From Chryseobacterium nakagawai (GTDB lineage Bacteria > Bacteroidota > Bacteroidia > Flavobacteriales > Weeksellaceae): DNA of 64,000 nt. Positions 61,941 through 64,000 of the stretch are shown one piece after another. The translations under genes were made by a program, and so were the position numbers. Where the stretch lies: contig NZ_LR134386.1 of the NCBI RefSeq assembly GCF_900637665.1, forward strand, positions 2,472,501 to 2,536,500. The letters run 5' to 3'. The number at the start of each line of letters is the position of its first letter. Positions within the stretch are counted from its first letter, which is position 1. The notes under the pieces are model-generated. The model saw only the letters and a program-made list of their open reading frames with translations. It was not told the DNA's origin and did no database searches.

Positions 61941-62912
61941 TCATAATAATTTAAGTTGTTTTGCTATGTCTTGCGTAAATTTGGCCATAGGTCTTTTATG
62001 GATATCAGCCTCATTAATATAGTTACCTATAAGCAGTTGTTCTAACATTGGACTCTTATCCTTGTAAAGTTTTTTTAAGGCATTTTTTAAAGAATTAGTA
62101 TAAGATTGATTATATATAATCGATTTTAAAACTAATTCTTCTGCAATATCCTTTTGTGTTTCGTAGATACCTTCAATTGCAAATAACGAATTGAAATTAC
62201 TACCTAGTGGCTCTTTAAACTTCAGTTTTAACTCAGAGTTAATACCATTAACTCTATATTTTAATAATGACTTTTTATCTAGTTCAAATTTAAATTTAGA
62301 ACTTTTATATTCATTAAAATCATCTGAGTATAAATTAAAATTTGTAGTATTAGTGCTTTTACTATTATTACAAGGACCACAAACAGGATATAAATTATAA
62401 AATGAAATACTAAAACATGGATAATCTGATTTAGAATAATAATGATCAACTTGAAATTTTGCACACTTTTTACCATTTACAGTTCTAACAGTTAAAGCAT
62501 ATTGAGAACTACAATAGACACAGGTTTTTATACCAATTTTTTCAAAATATTCGGAATAAAAATTATCTCTTAAATCTTTATATCCCAATCTTCTATTCAG
62601 TTCATTACGAAATTCTTTATAAGTAGTAGTTTTCATTAATTTAACACTTATAATACTATCAAAAACAATCTTGAAATTTTGAATTTCAAAAGTGTTAGCT
62701 AAGACAATTTTTTCAAAATTTCCATACAACTCTTGTAAATAGGCTAACTGATTACCTATTAACACTATAGATGTTGGTTTTCTATTAACTATTTTAGTTG
62801 GATTATTAATAAAGTGCAATAATTCTGCCTTTCTGCTGGAAATTAGAGCATCAATATTTAGTTTATCTTTAATATGGATATCAATTAATATCTTGGAATT
62901 TATTGAAATCAT
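61941..62912 (-). CDS. HNH endonuclease of an ATPase/HNH pair
   Basis: 323 residues. The HNH/zinc unit lies in the middle: CVYC (C131, C134), FQVDHYYSKSDYP (D156-H157), FYNLYPVCGPCNNSKS (N173, C178, C181). The first 125 residues (KILIDIHIKDKLNIDALI and following) and the last 130 flank it and are unlike known small HNH proteins. It should cut DNA or RNA. Its start overlaps the ATPase stop in a TAATG, so the two are translationally coupled and very likely act as one complex, as PtuB and PtuA do in Septu. Confidence 0.8.
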   Translation of the reverse strand: MISINSKILIDIHIKDKLNIDALISSRKAELLHFINNPTKIVNRKPTSIVLIGNQLAYLQELYGNFEKIVLANTFEIQNFKIVFDSIISVKLMKTTTYKEFRNELNRRLGYKDLRDNFYSEYFEKIGIKTCVYCSSQYALTVRTVNGKKCAKFQVDHYYSKSDYPCFSISFYNLYPVCGPCNNSKSTNTTNFNLYSDDFNEYKSSKFKFELDKKSLLKYRVNGINSELKLKFKEPLGSNFNSLFAIEGIYETQKDIAEELVLKSIIYNQSYTNSLKNALKKLYKDKSPMLEQLLIGNYINEADIHKRPMAKFTQDIAKQLKLL

Positions 62913-64000
62913 TATTTACCAATTTTTTTTATTTTAATCTTCTTTAATCGTTCAATTTCCATATCAATTTCATCAATCTCTATTTGCTCATTATTATAGT
63001 ATTTATTAAAAAACATTTCTCTCAACTCTATACGAATTAACGGCTCACCAATTAATTCTATAAATTCTTTAGCGTTTTCTTCACTCCACTCATTGTTAAT
63101 GTTTTTATTTTCATTAATATAATCAATTAAAGAATTTATTTTGGTTTTTACAAATTCTCCCATAAACCCATTTCTTAAAAAGAATTCATTAGCTAAAATA
63201 TCATTGATATTAGCACCAAACGTCTCCTCTTTATTATTAAATGGTTGTGGAGAGCCATTTTTAAGTTTTAATACATTAGCATTTGATATATCAGATAAAA
63301 TAAAAGGTGAATGCGTCAGAAAAGTAATATTAATTCCTTTAATATTTTTAATACTATTATGAGGAATTTTACGGATAGAACCTAGCAAATCTTTTACATA
63401 ATTGCGTTGCCAATCAGGATGATAATATAGTTCAATTTCATCTAAAATAATATTTATATATGGATAACTATCATATTTATCTTTATCATCTTCATCCTTT
63501 ACTGAATTTAAATTAATAATGTGGTATATAATTGAACTATTGCTATGTATTCTTTGTTTTTCACCTGAACTTAATGATGAAAATAAAGACCCGTCCGAAA
63601 GAATGATTTCAGTCTCGAAAAAACTTGGAGGTACCATGGTAAATGTGTTAATAAAATAATCACTCTCTTTTTCTCTTATCTTTGTAATCTTTTTAGATAA
63701 ATCTTCAATATCAATAATCAAATCTTGTTTGCTTAGACTATACTTATTCCCAAATATTAGTTCATAATATTTAAGATACAAAATAGCTCCTTTCACTTTA
63801 AATACAATGTGACTATTTCCATATTTAATTCTTTTAATATATGAATCAATATATTTAAGACTATCACCATCCTTATACTTATAATAAGGTCGATATTTTG
63901 AACTCATTTTTAGTAATTTTTCAATAATGTAATTAATACATATATTAGTAAAAAAATTTCCGTCTAAATGTTCCTGTTTTATTTTAAATCTAAAGTTGTC
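62912..64000 (-). CDS. ABC/AAA-type ATPase of the HNH pair (N-terminus outside window)
   Basis: The frame is open from the stop at 62914-62912 to base 64000 (362 residues). An ATG at 63907 is internal: 31 sense codons precede it. Visible motifs, counted from that Met, are the signature LSSGEKQ (112-118), Walker B with catalytic Glu in IILDEIELYYHPD (153-165), and the His switch FLTHSPF (196-202). Walker A must lie upstream of the window. The layout is that of SMC/OLD/PtuA-like ATPases in phage defence. The HNH gene follows with a 1-nt overlap. Confidence 0.8.
   Translation of the reverse strand, partial: DNFRFKIKQEHLDGNFFTNICINYIIEKLLKMSSKYRPYYKYKDGDSLKYIDSYIKRIKYGNSHIVFKVKGAILYLKYYELIFGNKYSLSKQDLIIDIEDLSKKITKIREKESDYFINTFTMVPPSFFETEIILSDGSLFSSLSSGEKQRIHSNSSIIYHIINLNSVKDEDDKDKYDSYPYINIILDEIELYYHPDWQRNYVKDLLGSIRKIPHNSIKNIKGINITFLTHSPFILSDISNANVLKLKNGSPQPFNNKEETFGANINDILANEFFLRNGFMGEFVKTKINSLIDYINENKNINNEWSEENAKEFIELIGEPLIRIELREMFFNKYYNNEQIEIDEIDMEIERLKKIKIKKIGK

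Noticed and set aside
1..64000. CRISPR array, rRNA or complete tRNA genes
   Set aside because: No regular short repeats with spacers and no rRNA or cloverleaf sequences were seen on reading the window.

Overview
The window looks like a chromosomal segment of a low-GC Bacteroidota, most likely a Chryseobacterium-type Flavobacteriia (Weeksellaceae). Reasons: AT-rich sequence, TAnnTTTG-type -7 promoter elements and few Shine-Dalgarno sequences, many secreted proteins whose mature N-terminus reads VGINT.TP, DUF5686 and SusC/STN-type sequences, and many AraC regulators with Bacteroidota-style cupin or membrane sensor domains. Family calls are by eye from motifs; no database search was run.

Layout. 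1-5 kb (minus): a very large secreted repeat protein running off the left edge, a secreted protein with a C-terminal S74 intramolecular chaperone, and a TetR regulator with a likely operator. 5-27 kb: mostly ordinary single genes (membrane protein, JmjC/cupin-like protein, frameshifted RAYT transposase, M1 aminopeptidase, PutP symporter, MFS pump with divergent HxlR regulator, P-loop ATPase, DUF6624, thioredoxin/DUF2938 pair, GNAT, AraC, NTF2-like, TPR, DinB, S41 protease), then an orphan Imm51-type immunity gene and small secreted proteins. 27-34 kb: 7TM-type membrane proteins, a membrane-bound AraC regulator beside a serine hydrolase broken at an A-run, a DUF1266 remnant and a glycine-zipper lipoprotein. 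34-39 kb: a two-gene operon of an AsmA-like tether and a DUF5686 outer-membrane barrel.

39-58 kb is a surface-protein and AraC block. It starts with decayed STN/SusC and AraC genes, then holds three tandem paralogous secreted proteins, a metallo-beta-lactamase-fold hydrolase, another VGIN-type protein, and a three-gene catabolic operon (esterase, Baeyer-Villiger monooxygenase, short-chain dehydrogenase) divergent from its own AraC regulator. It ends with two 494-residue DUF11 proteins in inverted orientation around a small secreted protein. Two paralogous AraC genes each sit divergently next to such a secreted-protein gene.

57.9-61.4 kb is almost gene-free. It holds gene fragments, a 398-bp tandem duplication that repeats a promoter-hairpin-hairpin module, and a 15-nt match to the 3' end of a tRNA-Ser gene that may be a mobile-element junction. 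Beyond it, at the right edge and in still more AT-rich DNA, lies a translationally coupled pair of an ABC-type ATPase (N-terminus outside the window) and an HNH endonuclease, an architecture recalling Septu-like phage defence. This pair is the best candidate for an undescribed system in the window.
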